Origin: Vandiemenella viatica
Taxonomy: Eukaryota > Arthropoda > Insecta > Orthoptera > Morabidae
NCBI GenBank assembly: GCA_031002005.1
Contig: JARYHS010008074.1
Span: 346,046,932 to 346,110,931, forward strand
Length of the DNA: 64,000 bases
Direction: 5' to 3'
Shown: positions 11,863 through 23,939 of the stretch, one piece after another
How the letters are laid out: each line of letters opens with the position of its first letter
Position numbering within the stretch: the first letter of the stretch is position 1
Translations under genes and position numbers: made by a program
The notes under the pieces: model-generated
Database searches by the model: none
Told to the model about the DNA's origin: nothing
What the model saw: the letters and a program-made list of their open reading frames with translations, nothing else

Positions 11863-12925
11863 GAGAAACGTATGTAATCGCGAAATGTATTAGTCAAATA
11901 AATAACAGTTATCCGATTTCGAAATTATAGTCTCCATCATCTAAAGTAAAATGCATTTATTTATGTAAAATCCTAACCAAATACTCTGATAATCTAACCA
12001 GAGTAACGTATTCAAATAACGAAAGATATAATTAAAAATGATTCTTATTCGTTTTTCCTTACAAGCTTTTCCAGAATAAATTTCTACTACCATAATAGAT
12101 GGTATCCTTAGTATTTGATAAAGGTGTTAGTTATTAAATGAGATTTAAGTTTACCTTTTTATTAACTCATATTATGAATGGCAATTCAACAACGATATTC
12201 TTGCAGCCATAGTGGCGAGCAGAGATATTATAAATTATTTACACAGTTGAATAAATACGCAACCGGTATGGAATTAATGGCCATAATACAGGCATTATGT
12301 ATTAATTTCTTAACGTTTTATTCTTACAAAGATGTGGACAAATATTTCGGCTGAAAAATTTTGGAACTAAGAGTATTTTTCAGTAACAAGCCGCTAATGA
12401 AAGTAAACTTTAATTTCTCATGGTTTCTGCTATAAAGTAACTGCGTTACCAGATAAAACTAAATATTCTGTTTTGGAAATAACATACCAAGAGCAGCCAT
12501 AAAAGAAATTAATGTGAGGCAGTCATACGTTACAAAGTTACAATTGGTACGTTCGTTTAAATTTGCATGTTCCGTTTTATTTATTTACGACAACTAGATG
12601 CAGAAATTTTTGCACATTTGCGTTATATTATCTGTAACAGTTATAAAAATTAGGTTAAAATCTAACCTAGGAATGTTTTCCCAGAAGATGAACAATGAAG
12701 TTTATTAAAAACTCAGATAAAGTTTACACGAAATGTACGAATCGCGATTGTATCACTCAGATATTATACTTTCAAGCATTAATGTAAAATGTATTTATTT
12801 AAACAAATCATAGTCAAATACTCCGATTATATAACCACAGTATGCTATTTATATGACGAAAATAATAATAAAAATGATCGTTATTCGCTTTCCCAGAATA
12901 AATTCCAGACTACCAACATAGGTGA
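11863..12925. repeat. Diverged direct duplication flanking a spacer
   Basis: 11863-12110 and 12725-12925 share the same order of words: acg.aatgta.taatcgcgaa, a run similar to aaaatgcatttattta, aaatactc.gat.at.taacca, then gaaa.ata.taaaaatgat and ccagaataaatt. The left part of the unit is at 9815-9971 and 12575-12715. Two diverged copies thus lie in tandem, the first split by the LINE insertion. Nothing in them is recognisably coding. Confidence 0.5.
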
Positions 12926-13429
12926 TGCCAGTCGTTATTCAGATGAGCGTAATAGAAGCTATGATTTTCGAATGCAATATTGGTGGAGGTTGTGGCTAAG
13001 TTGTACAGAATCACAACTGACACATTTATTGACAGCATAATTCGCTCTGCAATCAGTTTTATAAACCATTTAAACTGGTTTCATAAGTGCCATGTTGCAA
13101 AAGGTATTAATTAATGCTGATCAAAGTAGTTCCATACGTATCATGCTGAATTGTGCCTGGACCAGGAATAAAACTGATATTACATGGATAGCAAAACTTT
13201 TCGGAATTCCTAATTTGTTTTTAATTTTATTGGTTCTATACTGCCGTCGTCATTATTCAGTAGAAGTTACTACTGTATTGCTATGCGAATTGCAAATGAA
13301 ATATGTAGAACATTACAAAACCAAGGTCATTAGCATTATGTAATAACAATTCCGTATAATTAACCAACGCCAAAAAAAAAAAAAATTAACTGCCACAATA
13401 TTGCGTTCAAACCGTCATTTTTGACGGCT
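12926..13429. other. No gene recognised
   Basis: Only short open frames are present (13092-13343 is the longest), without motifs or codon structure worth annotating. A poly-A run lies at about 13372-13384. Confidence 0.4.
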
Positions 13430-13870
13430 CGAAGCTAGTATGGAATAATTTTCTAGAGCAATTCTACTGATAAATTATTCGGAGCCCAAAAGGGAGAATT
13501 AAGAATTATGTGTGGGATTAGCATTAGAACTTGAGTAGAGAACTGTTCAAGAAGTTTGCGATTTTAATATTAATGTCCTCTGTAGTCACAAATTATACTG
13601 TGTTTAAAACATACAGTAAAATATGTAATTGTGACACTAGAAATAAAAATGATCTTCACAAGAATTACAAGTCGTTGCCATTTATTCAAATAGGGGTCCC
13701 ATATTCAGGGATACATATCTTCAATAAGCTCCCAACACATCTTATATGTCTGGCAGAAAATAAGATTAAATTCCGGAAAAAAATTAAAATAATTTTCATT
13801 TGACAACTCCTTCTACACTATCGAAGAGTTTATTTCTAAAGTCACTACAAAAGAATTGCAGGATATTGTG
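13430..13870 (+). pseudogene. 5'-truncated LINE RT C-terminal fragment
   Basis: The frame ending at 13803 shows ELFKKFAILILMSS, then CDTRNKNDLHKNYKSLP and GIHIFNKLPTHL. This is the LFK.L.IL...Y.....TR.K..L.......GI.IYN.LP pattern at the C terminus of CR1/Jockey-like LINE proteins. The FYTIEEFIS that usually follows is visible in another frame just after 13803. Catalytic RT motifs are absent, as expected for a 5'-truncated copy. Confidence 0.6.
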
Positions 13871-14104
13871 TAAATATAATTGACGTAAGTTTATTTTTTA
13901 TTGCCAATATACTAGTGTGCACAAGTTTCTAGCACGGACCAATACATCTTACACAACAAGAGTACCTTATAGTATAATGAATTCCAATATAAATGAATTC
14001 CATAGCAAGGCCAGGAACTTCGAGTAAGTAAATTAACATTAAGTTACAATAATTCAATACAGAAATGCTATTACATACAGTTCACATCTCAATAGGATTA
14101 TATA

Positions 14105-14340
14105 AAGCCTAATTATATAAATAATGTTTCACTTCAGTTTTAAATTCATTTCCAGTCAATGACTTTAAAGTTGTTGGTAGATTATTATATTGTCTTGCCC
14201 CCATTTCAAACGCACTTATATCTGCTGCTTTGGAGTTATATCTTTTGATATGTAAATTAGTTTTGATTCGAGTGTAATATTTATGATTTTCACTATTAGT
14301 GTTATTCAATTTTGAATTGCATCTTATCAGTAACAAAACC
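14105..14340 (-). pseudogene. 5'-truncated LINE RT C-terminal fragment
   Basis: On the minus strand HKYYTRIKTNLHIKRYN leads to GARQYNNLPTTLKSL and EFKTEVKHYLYN. The pattern is the same LINE C-terminal one seen at 28125-28385, but from a different family. The fragment stops where the Helitron-like copy begins (about 14359), so the Helitron may have cut it. Confidence 0.6.
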
Positions 14341-15840
14341 CTATATATACATATATAGTACCTGGGTGACCGATCTTCGCTCGGCATCTATCGATTTCTG
14401 TTCAGTATCCAAGATTTTGAGTAAAGTTTGATTAAAATAAATGGCTTGAAGGCTTCCTAGGTGTTTTGAGGTTAACTAAAGAGAAATTTAACCAACATCA
14501 GTAGGCTTACTGGTACCTGAACCTTCTACGTAATGAGGTTAGAGCCGTTTTCGAGAAACCAAATGCAAAAATTGCTCCTTTTTTGTAACGCGTTAAAAAC
14601 TTGAAAAGCAAAACGTTATCTACATATAAAATTTCATCCAAATCGCTAGATACATTTGCGAGACCGCCTCATAAATTGCTTTCAAAGAAAAATGTTATTA
14701 TTATGTTAAATAGAAATCTTAATGCCAGTCAGGGATTAATTAATGGTGCGAGATTTGTGGTAATTCAGGGGATTCTATGATAACCCTTGATGATGGATTC
14801 TTATGTAACTCGACGAAAAAAATTGATAGTAAAAAATATTTTTATATATATATCTCGCTTAGCTCTTGATAGTTCATACCTCAAAATTTGATTTGGTTGG
14901 TTGAAATGCGACCTGGACCAGAAGATAAATTTCGCTATAGCCAAGTTTCATGAATTTGTATGAAACTCGTCGAGACAAATCGAAAATAAAGAATTTATTT
15001 TTTTGATATCTCAAGTAAAGAGGTTAGGATTAGATCCGGCCTGGACCAATAAAAAATCCACAAAAACTACTATGTCTATACGGTGGAAATGTACTTTCAA
15101 TGTTTTATTTTGTTTCTAATGGTCGTTGTTAGGTTGAAATACGGCCTGAGCCAGAAGAAAGGTCGCCAAAAGCACAAGGAACTATACCTATAACTGATTT
15201 TTGACATGGTATATCTCGAAAACCAAGCGAGAAATCAAGAAAATCTATTCTTTATTTTCGATATGTTTCGTCAAGTTCTATAAGAATTCATCATCAGATT
15301 GTGACGTCGCGGTAATTATAGAACATCATCAATGCTAAATTCATTCACTCCGATAAAACTAAGCTCATACCTCGCGTAGTAGTATTTAATGACAAACTAA
15401 CAACCACTTTTCTGGTCAAAAAGTAAACGGTGATTACTTTATAACTGGTACCGTTAATATTATTTTCAAAGATGTTTCTGTAAAGTATCTTCTCTGACAA
15501 AACCAATGATAAATTTTTAATTATCTTCCTTTTTAAATGTTTTACAATTAAACTTGCAGTGCTAATATTTCCACGGGTCAGCCAGTATACAAGAACTGCT
15601 CGTTTAAATATTCTTTGATATCAAAGAGAATCTATTTGTAGGCTTTCTGGTACCTGAATTGTCTACGAGATGGCGCTAGTGCCGTTTTCGAGATACCGAG
15701 TGAAAAAAATGTTCTAATTTTGTAAATTCGCTTTTTTGTAGGGAAGACAACTATTTAAGTAATCTTAAAAGTCAAAACGTTATCTAAATATCAAATTTCA
15801 TCCAAATCGTCATAGCCGTTTCGGAGATACGATATATATA

Positions 15841-18013
15841 TTAGGGTGGAGTGATCATATAAGTAAAAAATATTTTTTTTTTTCAACGGCATAGCGATAT
15901 AAAGTTGCCTTTGAATGAGAAAATCGAACATACGAAATCTTGTTAATCTATTCCAATGTTTTTAGGTGCCCCAACACAATTGAAAATCGGTAAATATAAC
16001 TACTTTTTCGTTATCTCACTATCAGATTGTTCAATGAATGTATTTTCCTGAATTTCAAGGCTATCATAACTGTATATATTTATAATTACTTGGAAATACC
16101 ATAACTAAAAGAGCCGTAACTTATTTCGAACAATTTATTTATTAAAAGAAACAAGATAAAAATGTGTAATTTTAGTTATACATGAAATTGCTTTTTTGTA
16201 TCGAAATGTGGCATTTGCTGACGTGAAAGCAGTCTTGCCCTAATGAAACCGTCTCGCTTATGTTCTCCGCAAACAGCACTTGAAGCTTCTGTCACTAATT
16301 TGATGCAGCACTCTACGGCTTGTGTGTGGCATGGATAATATTTTATATTTTGAATTGTACCCAAACCACTCTTGATAATCGATTTCAAGACTTCATCCGT
16401 TAAATTGGAAGTCAGCGGTGGTTCAGTTATTTCAAAGTCTTGCCACGTAATAATTTTCGTATAATCTTTGGCGTCGAAATTTAAAGCAGGTGCTTTAAAC
16501 GTTCGAAAACCTGGAGCATTTTCTGATCTTGCTTCTGAATACTAACCATAGTTTTGTCCTTTCTACCATCAAAATAAATACCACGCATGATTTTATCGCG
16601 ATCTGTATTCTGTAAAGCTGATCTGACTTTAGTTCTCTCACGGCGCAACTTAGATCGATCAATGATACCACTGGTATCGTTTGAAGAAATTATTCCCATA
16701 TCTTTTAATACAGAAGAAGCTATAATAGCAGCCGCTCTGTCAGAAACTCCAGTGCGATCGCACGCAAGAGCTAAGGATGGTAAATTTAACCTCTTCTTTT
16801 TTGTTGGTGGCGCAAATGGAATTTTATCTGGACTAGAAGCTTCGCTATTGCTGGAACTGGCACTGGTACTTTCGATGGCCAATGTTACATCATTAGATAA
16901 GGAACGAGAACATTACGGTATCTCGGAATCTATAATCTCTCTGTTATGCAATGAACTTTTTTTTTTCTTGTTTTTTCTTATTTTTTATAGTTGGTGCTAA
17001 ATCTACACCACCTATCATCATTTTTCTTGTTGTCCTTTGATCGAGTAGAAAATGTATTTCTTCTTTGGGAACACGACTGTCTTTCGAACAAGAACACTTT
17101 GAGATAAATTTGTATTTGCAACTGCAAATATCAAATAATCTATGAGACTCACCTGTAAATGTATTAATTTTCTTTTGATAGTTTATATTGGTTTGACGGC
17201 CATGATAAGGTTTCATTAAACTTCAATATATGTTGTGGTAGGCACGAATTAGTTGTAGTACTCTCTTACGGCTTACTCTTGGCAGCGAAGCTTTTTGCCA
17301 AATATTTAATACTTCTTGAGCCAATATTTCGTATATTAAATAAAAGATTAAATATGAATCTTAATTCATATTTAATGAATAGACATAACCTCATTATAAG
17401 TAGGCAACTGAGATACAGGTAACTTCTCTGGCAAACCAAACACGGGACAAGACGTCGTTTTTTGAGTTTTGACCTGAGACATTTTACTGTAAAGAATAAA
17501 AATAATAGGTATAAACTCAAATCGAAAGTAATTTATTTCGATCTAGATTACATTAACTGTCAACATTAAATTATAAATACTACTTACATGAGTTGTGTTT
17601 CTTGATCTCAGCCGTTAAAACCGAAGCGTCTCACAAATAAAATAATAATTATCCGCGTGCGTGGTGTGTTCGCGTAGGTGTGTTCGCTAAATGGCGTCCA
17701 AACAACGTTTGATGAGAGTAGTGAAATAACCTCCCCGCGTACCCCGCGTAACGCGCATCGACAAACACGGCTCAAGGTTAAATTTGTGTACCATAAATGA
17801 ACAGGGTAACGTTTGGAATATAATTTAGCTGAAATAAGACGAATGCATGTTTTTACCAATTTTCGCGAATTTTTCTAATATTAATGAAGTTGGGGGCACC
17901 TCTAAATATATTAAGTGTTAAATAAAATTTTGTGTGTATATTTGTGAGTTAGAAGAGCAAGTTTTTACAGATATTCCAAAATGATTACGAAAAAAAAAAT
18001 CAGTCCACCCTAA
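15841..18013 (-). mobile_element. TIR DNA transposon of unassigned superfamily, nested in Helitron-like copy
   Basis: Terminal inverted repeats ttagggtggagtgat (15841-15855) and atcagtccaccctaa (17999-18013) bound 2.17 kb. Outside them the Helitron-like sequence resumes on both sides, as comparison with the uninterrupted copy at 44194-45934 shows. The insertion point is an AT dinucleotide run, so the target duplication length cannot be read. The coding region is on the minus strand. Confidence 0.65.
16170..17485 (-). pseudogene. Transposase-like protein of an uncharacterised arthropod family
   Basis: The minus strand reads, in order, an N-terminal MSQVKTQKTTSCPVFGLP and LPVSQLPTYNEVM (about 17400-17480). 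Then comes MKPYHGRQTNINYQKK with LFDICSCKYKFISKCSC and FLLDQRTTRKMMIGGVD (16944-17216). LALACDRTGVSDRAAA and IMRGIYFDGRKDKTM follow (16481-16882), and then YYPCHTQAVECCIKLVTE with VCGEHKRDGFIRAR (16176-16388). I know this block order from many unnamed arthropod proteins linked to repeats, but not a superfamily name. The Cys-rich part probably binds zinc. Frameshifts separate the blocks. Its location between matched TIRs supports a transposase role by inference. Confidence 0.55.
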
Positions 18014-18179
18014 TATATATATATATATATTTACAAGAATTGCTCGTTTAAAGATATAAGATAAGATATATAGTGAAAATATAGTAAGAATTTCTAGTCT
18101 AAATATTTCTTTACCGGGTGTATTCCTATCCAGCTTGTGTATTATCCTGATACATCTTTTTTATTTATTTATTGACATT

Positions 18180-18726
18180 CGGTTATGTAACCATACAGCC
18201 ATCACTTGTAACATAATTCATTAACGTTAACTAATTACATGTTTGATTATACTCATTACTATATTGCATGTGTTAATTATCGTTATACTTATGCTACTTA
18301 CAATTTTGATTATTCCTGTATTGGTTACAATTTTAAACAGAACTTATCTAAACGCAATTAAAGTCTTTCAGGTATAAAGCCGAATCGCTGTAGCAGTTGA
18401 TACAATTCGTTTTGAAGTCAATTTGCAGGTATACGTGAGGCAATACCGAAATTGGTATTCATGAGTCTAAATTATTATTTTCTTTTGTTCACGTTCGGTT
18501 ATATGACCATACAGCCGTGAATTGTAAGATAATTCATTATGCTTAGTTATTTACAGGTTTGATTATACTATTTACAATCTTTCTTATGCTAATTATAGTT
18601 GTACTTAGGCTTCTTACAGTTTTTATTATACTGACGACAATTTACTTGTAGTGTAATCTTTAAGGAATAAAACAAAATCGTTGTAGTTTTTTATACAATT
18701 CATTTTATGCTTATTGACATTTTTAT
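18180..18726 (-). repeat. Two tandem LINE 3' UTR copies
   Basis: 18180-18440 and 18490-18726 share the word order attcggttatgtaaccatacagcc, gtaa.ataattcatta, ggtttgattata, then a block near gatacaattcgttt. The second directly follows (minus strand) the stop codon of the RNase H LINE, so the unit is that family's 3' UTR. The first is a further copy reduced to its UTR. They lie head to tail. Confidence 0.5.
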
Positions 18727-20525
18727 TTACCGATGGTGAGGTCCTAGATTTCTATTTTTTAGGAATCTAATAAGGCTGTTGTATACTGCTTTGTCATCAC
18801 TAACAAGGAGTAGGATTAGGTTGGTAGGGAGATGGATTCCTATGTTGACTAAATCCTTGATCATGGTATCCTGAGCCCGTTTAAATTTTCTACAGGAAAA
18901 TATAATGTGGTTGGTGTGTCCTATAGTCTGATCTGAACAGTCACAGAGAGGAGATTCTCTAAGACCTAGTCGATAGAGGTGGCTGGGGAATCTTCCGTGG
19001 TTGAACCGCAGCCTGGAAATCATTGTTGTTAGTCGTCTGCTTGTGATCCATTTATAAAACCAAGGTTGAGGCGGAATACCTGTAGTTGGTTGGATGCTTC
19101 CATAGTGCGAAGCTTTGGTGGTTAGAGATGTTCTCCATTCTTCTTTGGCTCGTTTTTTGATTGTGTGAATTATATTTGACGTCGGGAGGTTCATATCATC
19201 TTTAAATCCGTTGAGGATGACCTGTTTTGCTAAAGTATCCACTCAGGGGCGGATCCAGGATTTTGGTTGGGGGGGGGGGGGGTGGCTTGAGTGGACTTTG
19301 GTTTGGGGTGGGCTTGGCTTGAGTGAATTTTGGTAGAGAGGGCTTGCCATCAGTGGATTTTTGGTTTTGGGGAGGCTTGAGTCGGCCATAGGGTAGTCTT
19401 TATAGCCTACTCGGGCCTCAAATCCCTAGAGCTAAAAAAAAAAAGGTCTCCAAAATTACAATGTCGGGGGTGGACCTAGATACTTTGGGGGAGGGGCTTG
19501 AGACCCCTAGCCCCCCCCCCCTGGATCCGCCCGTTTTCACTCGTTCATTGTATTTTACACCTTCGTGAGCTGGAATCCATAGCAGGTAGGTAGTGATTCC
19601 CCATTCTTTACTGCTTTTTATTTGTTTCCTAATTTCTAAGATTGTCATTGGGAGGTGATAATTCCACGTGTTATTATGTAGTCGTTTTAAGACACTCATG
19701 GAGTCCATTAATATGATGCTTTTGTCCGCTTGGATCATTTGGCTATACTTAACCGCCTCCAGTATGGCTTTCGCTTCAGCTGTGAAAATAGATGTTTCTT
19801 CATGTAGCGAGAATTGAGCTGAATGATTAGTGTTGGTACAGAAGAAAGCTGCTCCTACTCTAGTTTCCTCGGAATTTTTTGAGCCGTCTGTGTATATTTT
19901 AACTGTGTTTTTCCCTATCTCTGCGAGGAGTCTATTTAGTTTCTGGTTTAGGGTGGGATTTGTGTCCCCTTCCAGAAAGTGAATGTGGATTTCTTCTAGT
20001 CGGAGTTCGTTTGGTTCTTGAAAGATGGGGTGTATGTCGTAAGAAGCTACTTTATCTTTAGACCAAAGTTTGTAAGCATTTAGAAGCGGGAGCTTGAGTT
20101 GGCTCTTTCCTTTGTTCGCTAATGCTTGCATCCTTTCAAATCGATAGTGGAGCGGGTGGGTACCAATTTTTCCATTATGAATTTTTCCTCAACATATGAT
20201 CGTCGTATATGAAGGGGAGGTTCTCCTGCTTTCACTAATAGGGCGTTAATTGGGGTTGAGCGTATTGCCCCGACACAAGCTCTTAGGCAAGCTGCTTGAA
20301 GTCTATCTAGTTTTTTGAGGGCGTCCTTTCTAGCATATTGGTAAAACATTGAACCGTATTCTAATAGCGATCTAATTAGTGTTCGGTAAAGTCGTAGGAG
20401 CGTTTTTGGGTGGGAGCCCCACCAAGTACCTGACACCATTCTTATTATATTTAGTCGGGAATTCGATTTTGCTATCAGCTGATCGAAATGCTGGTACCAG
20501 CTAAGACGTGCGTCTGTGAGTACAC
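18727..20525 (-). pseudogene. 3' half of an I-clade-like LINE: RT thumb, RNase H, C-terminal zinc motif
   Basis: Minus strand. LSWYQHFDQLIAKSN, TWWGSHPKTLLRLYRTLI and LEYGSMFYQYA (20119-20535) are the RT thumb region of Jockey/I-group LINEs. The next frame contains an RNase H domain with KIYTDGSKNS, TAEAKAILEAV, ILMDSMSVL and WIPAHEGVKYNERV, so the D, E, D and H residues are all present. After a 0.3-kb insertion, DTLAKQV resumes the RNase H end, followed by PLCDCSDQTIGHTNHIIFSC. A stop lies at 18727. Frameshifts and the insertion make it non-functional. RT catalytic motifs are absent because the copy starts at a GVLTDARLSW position. An intact protein would copy its RNA at the target and degrade the template. 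Confidence 0.8.
19244..19536. mobile_element. Small TIR insertion (MITE) in the LINE RNase H region
   Basis: The ends pair as caggggcggatccagg and, on the right, cctggatccgcccg, with poly-G and poly-C tracts just inside. It interrupts the LINE codons between NERV and DTLAKQV. CACTC is present on both sides, a likely remnant of a target duplication. The CAGGGGCGGATCC start is common in hAT-derived MITEs. Internal sequence consists of imperfect ggctTgagtgga-type repeats without coding capacity. Confidence 0.6.
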
Positions 20526-21346
20526 CCGATGCCGAGCAGAAATCCTCCCACCACCACCGCAAGCGGAAGTTACGTCGCAATGATGATACGTGTAACGTCT
20601 TTGGTTGAGAAGCAGACGACAAGTGAATAAATGACAATTTCGTTTTTTTCTGTTGTTTACAGTAACAAGTTGTTTAATGGAATTACGATAGTTACGTTCT
20701 TAGGTTTAAGAATATTGGCAATAAAAAATTATTATTATTCTTTAACGTACATGGGTTACTTAGTTGCAATGACATTTGATAGAATTAATTATATTCTTAC
20801 TTCTAACACTGTTGTGGATTGTAGAGCAGTGTTGTCATTTGCAGCTTAACATGTTTTATATCGTAGAATAGAGTAGCTTTTTTAGTGCTCCCTTTGTCTA
20901 GAGCTGCAAGCAGACGCTTTCTGTGGTAGTTTTGTTAGTTCTAGCATAAAACCCCATATTTCGTATATTTCTTATTTAAAACTGATTTAATAGAGTCACA
21001 GTAATTTGCAGAATTTGTTCTGTCGATACATTTCGGAAAACTCGTATTTTCAGCCCTCTTGAATAGGAGCGTAACATTTAAACACAATTATTAAAGGAAA
21101 TTCATATGATGGTAGTCTCATGGTAAGTAATATAATTATTTCTATTCTAGTTTGTTAAATATCGGTGGCAGTCGTCTGTGAAACTAACTCCAATATGGAT
21201 TCTCCTTTCTCTCTGCTACCACATTACATTCTTTCTCCTAATTCTCCTGGTGAAGTAAAAGTTTTAGAAATCTCAAGTTATGTATCTGGCTGTTTGCCAT
21301 GCACAGGCAACACAACCAGGTACTACAAATTGTCAGTGGGTTCTTA
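20526..21346. other. Segment shared with 39.6 kb, then unassigned DNA
   Basis: 20530-20640, read on the minus strand, aligns with 39630-39735 on the plus strand (shared words ttacacgt, acttccg, ggtggtggg and ggcatcgg). It abuts the LINE break in both places. From 20640 to 21346 there is no recognisable gene or repeat. Confidence 0.45.
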
Positions 21347-21932
21347 GGGGCCATCCATAAATTACGTCACACCTTAAGGGGGGGTAAATAAAGTGTAACA
21401 AGGGGTGGGGGGCATGTCATAAACTTTGTGACATCACATGCATAATGTGTATCACTTTTTGGCTCGATTGCCCCAGTGTTGAATCATACTTATTTAAACG
21501 ATCATGTGGCATCTCTGGACTATATTTTTCATAATTCAAAGCCACTAACCAACATAAGCAATTGCATAAGAGGCAACTAGAGGTTTTCCCCATCACGAAG
21601 ATTCGCCCACAAAGCATTGCCTCTAGACGAAACAGGGAAGTTCTTTGCTTATTAAACGATGACAATGCTTTATGGTTGGATGAAGATGATGATGACACAT
21701 CGAATGTTCCAACACTATCGATTTCAAGAATGAAGTAACTATTATGCCAATAATAAACAGTATCAAGGAATGGGTTCAGAATCCATGATGACTCAATTTT
21801 GTATCATTAATTCGAGTTTTTTAAAAATATATTTTCTTAAATGTTTGATTTATTACTGATAGTCCCACAAATGTGACATGGGAGGGGTCTAAAAATCATG
21901 AAATTCGTGTGACATAATATGTGGATGGCCCC
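21347..21932. mobile_element. TTA-flanked MITE (PIF/Harbinger-like ends)
   Basis: TIRs GGGGCCATCCATAAATTACG at the left and, reverse complemented, GGGGCCATCCACATATTATG at the right delimit 586 bp. TTA stands immediately outside both ends (21344-21346 and 21933-21935). A three-base TTA/TAA duplication is characteristic of PIF/Harbinger elements. No transposase is encoded; the open frame on the minus strand (21417-21698) has no recognisable domain. Confidence 0.65.
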
Positions 21933-21935
21933 TTA

Positions 21936-23129
21936 GCAGATACATCAGAAATATAAGTTCCTTCTGCACACAAATTTGAATGCAATACGTCATTTTGACA
22001 TAACTTCCCCAGGGTAAGGGGGTGCAGCAAGTGTCTTCCCCCCCCTCTCCCCCCCACATCAGGTATGAACAGTTTGTATTTGATTTTATTTCAGTATTCA
22101 GGTAATTTAAAATTTTTAGATGAGCGCCCTGGTAAAGAATGAAACGGTAATTGTGAATCATACTTTTATTACCGCCAGTGAGAAAATTACAATTTTAACA
22201 CAGTGACCCTGTAACAAATAAGGTAGTTAATCTTAAAGGTAATTAATAATTGTATGGTGGAAACACTAACAGTGATCCAGCATTTAGTGCCAAAAAAAAA
22301 TGTCTTAAAAATATCACAGTATCTTTTGTAACAAAGTAGATAGCTAATTTTAAGGCTATTAACAGTTGGATGCTAGAACTATTAACAGTGCACCAACATT
22401 TAGTGCTGTCAAAAAAAAAAAGTCTTCAAAAACATCACAGTGAGTAAAAGCGCATTATAATTTGATCTAGCTATCCTTCTTTTTTGTTTTGTATAAAGTT
22501 CTTGAGATCTTCTTTCTGGGTATCATCTGGTTTTTTGAAAAGTGAATGCACATGGCACTGCTTCTTGATGGTATAGAATCTCTAAGCTTCAAACTTTTTA
22601 TTTGCAGAAGAGCTGGTGATATCATCTGAAGCATTGCGTAATGTATATTGGAAATCTTGAGATGATGCTAAAACTTTTGATTTTTGAAGCAGACACCAAA
22701 CATGGTTGTAAAGAATATCAAGACCTTCAACACAAACATTTGCTGATAAGGCATAAATCGAATCAAGGAGAAATCGGAGTTTCCGACGTTTATCCACCTT
22801 ATTAACATGAGGAGGATCAGATTTCCTGGGTGCAACATCTTGGGCTTCCTGTTCAAAACAGTATGTTGATTCTTTATTATGCATTTCTAGTAGCTGTGAC
22901 TTGACTAATTTATTTTAATAGAAATGAATTCATTCCATAATATTACAAAATGTGTCACTCTTTCATGTGTTTCAGACACCTCATGTAGAGTTCCAGAAGT
23001 TCTTACTTGTGAAAACAGCAGTAATAATCAAATTAATGAATTGCTAGCAAGGAAGACCAGCCAAACTTCAGATCTTCCTCTGTGCTCCCATAAACTTATC
23101 AAATTAAACAATCAGTTGTTCAGTGTGTC
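21936..23129. other. Unassigned, with a possible non-functional N-terminal region of the next transposase
   Basis: Two similar blocks (22190-22330 and 22310-22450) share acaaa.tag.tagttaat.ttaa and ttagtgc.aaaaaaaa, so a short tandem duplication is present. A minus-strand frame of 100 codons at 22582-22884 has no family I recognise. A plus-strand frame at 22924-23139 may be the linker before the DDE remnant that follows, since it is co-oriented and adjacent. Confidence 0.35.
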
Positions 23130-23613
23130 TGATGAATGAAAAGCAACTAGTGCATTTCACTGTATTCAAAAGACTTCAGTTTGAATATTTATACAAATTC
23201 ACTTGAACAGTCGATGGCATTCAACCATGCTGTCAGAGCGATGTGAACGTTAAAGATCAATTACTACTTACTCTAATGAAGCTGTGTACAAACATGTCAT
23301 ACCAATAGTCTCCTTTGGTGTTAGTGAACATTTTGTGAGGAATGTATTTAGCTGTTGGGTAAATGGAATGTATAATGCTCTCAAAGAATTAAATTTTAGG
23401 GGTATGTACAATTAGGTGGATGGAGAATATGACATTGTTATGATTGTACAGAGATTCCAATACAAAGTAGTGGTTATCCCGACTATGGTCAAGCCAGTGT
23501 TCCTTGATCATTTGAAAGGAAACTTTATTCTTGTTGACAAGGGTTTTTTATTTAGTGATTTGTTCGAAGCCAAAGGAGCCACTCTTTACATTCCACCTTT
23601 CCGAGTGTCATAA
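23130..23613 (+). pseudogene. DDE_4-type transposase remnant (ISL2EU/PIF-like)
   Basis: In shifting plus-strand frames DQLLLTLMKLCTNMSYQ, then FGVSEHFVRNVFSCWVN and GMYNALKEL, match the helix-turn-helix segment that precedes the catalytic core of DDE_4 endonucleases. At 23500-23613 GNFILVDKGFLFSDLF and GATLYIPPF match the second-aspartate box (usually LADKGF...L.IPPF). The region with the first Asp is missing or unreadable. No TIRs were identified. An intact protein would be a cut-and-paste transposase. Confidence 0.6.
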
Positions 23614-23639
23614 GATCCTAAAGCCTAGAAGGGTTATCA

Positions 23640-23939
23640 CAAATCGGCTACTATTATACAACTAAATACTATTTTTTGTCTTGCAAATAAGATGTTTTAA
23701 ATTGTTTTCAACATTTGTAAACAAAAAAAAAGTTTGATTTTCACCATAGTTTCTAACATTTTAAAGCTTGTTATTGTATACAAGCCTCTATAAAAATAAA
23801 ATAAAAAAAATGTAAATTTCTGCAGTTCATTTTTTTAATGCATGAAAAGTTATGTTTTAAAAACTCAATCACATTTTGAATTCAGGATTTTTCCCTACTT
23901 AGATGACAAAATAAAACAATTGTGGTTTACAAAAATATT
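23640..23939. other. AT-rich spacer, no gene seen
   Basis: The stretch between the DDE remnant and the LINE start contains only A/T-rich sequence and poly-A runs. Confidence 0.5.

Larger units (their letters stand above)
14359..18064 (+). mobile_element. Helitron-like element, copy 1 (split by a DNA transposon)
   Basis: The left edge (acctgggtgaccgatcttcg) and right edge (caagaattgctcgtttaaag) are shared, inverted, with 44194-45934. Both copies carry internal blocks such as aaaatttcatccaaatcg and ggctttctggtacctgaa. Near 15322-15380 the plus strand reads NIINAKFIHSDKTKLIPRV, which matches the segment before the last motifs of Helitron Pif1-type helicases. The final helicase motif itself is deleted here. 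Three copies of the 25-nt motif lie at 14899, 15022 and 15129. The assignment rests mainly on the better helicase remnant in copy 2. Confidence 0.55.

Noticed and set aside
12789..13343. Two 83-codon frames as genes
   Set aside because: They lie in the diverged duplication and adjoining AT-rich DNA, with no conserved features.
22582..22884. 100-codon minus-strand frame as a host gene exon
   Set aside because: No recognisable domain and no clear splice context; left unassigned.
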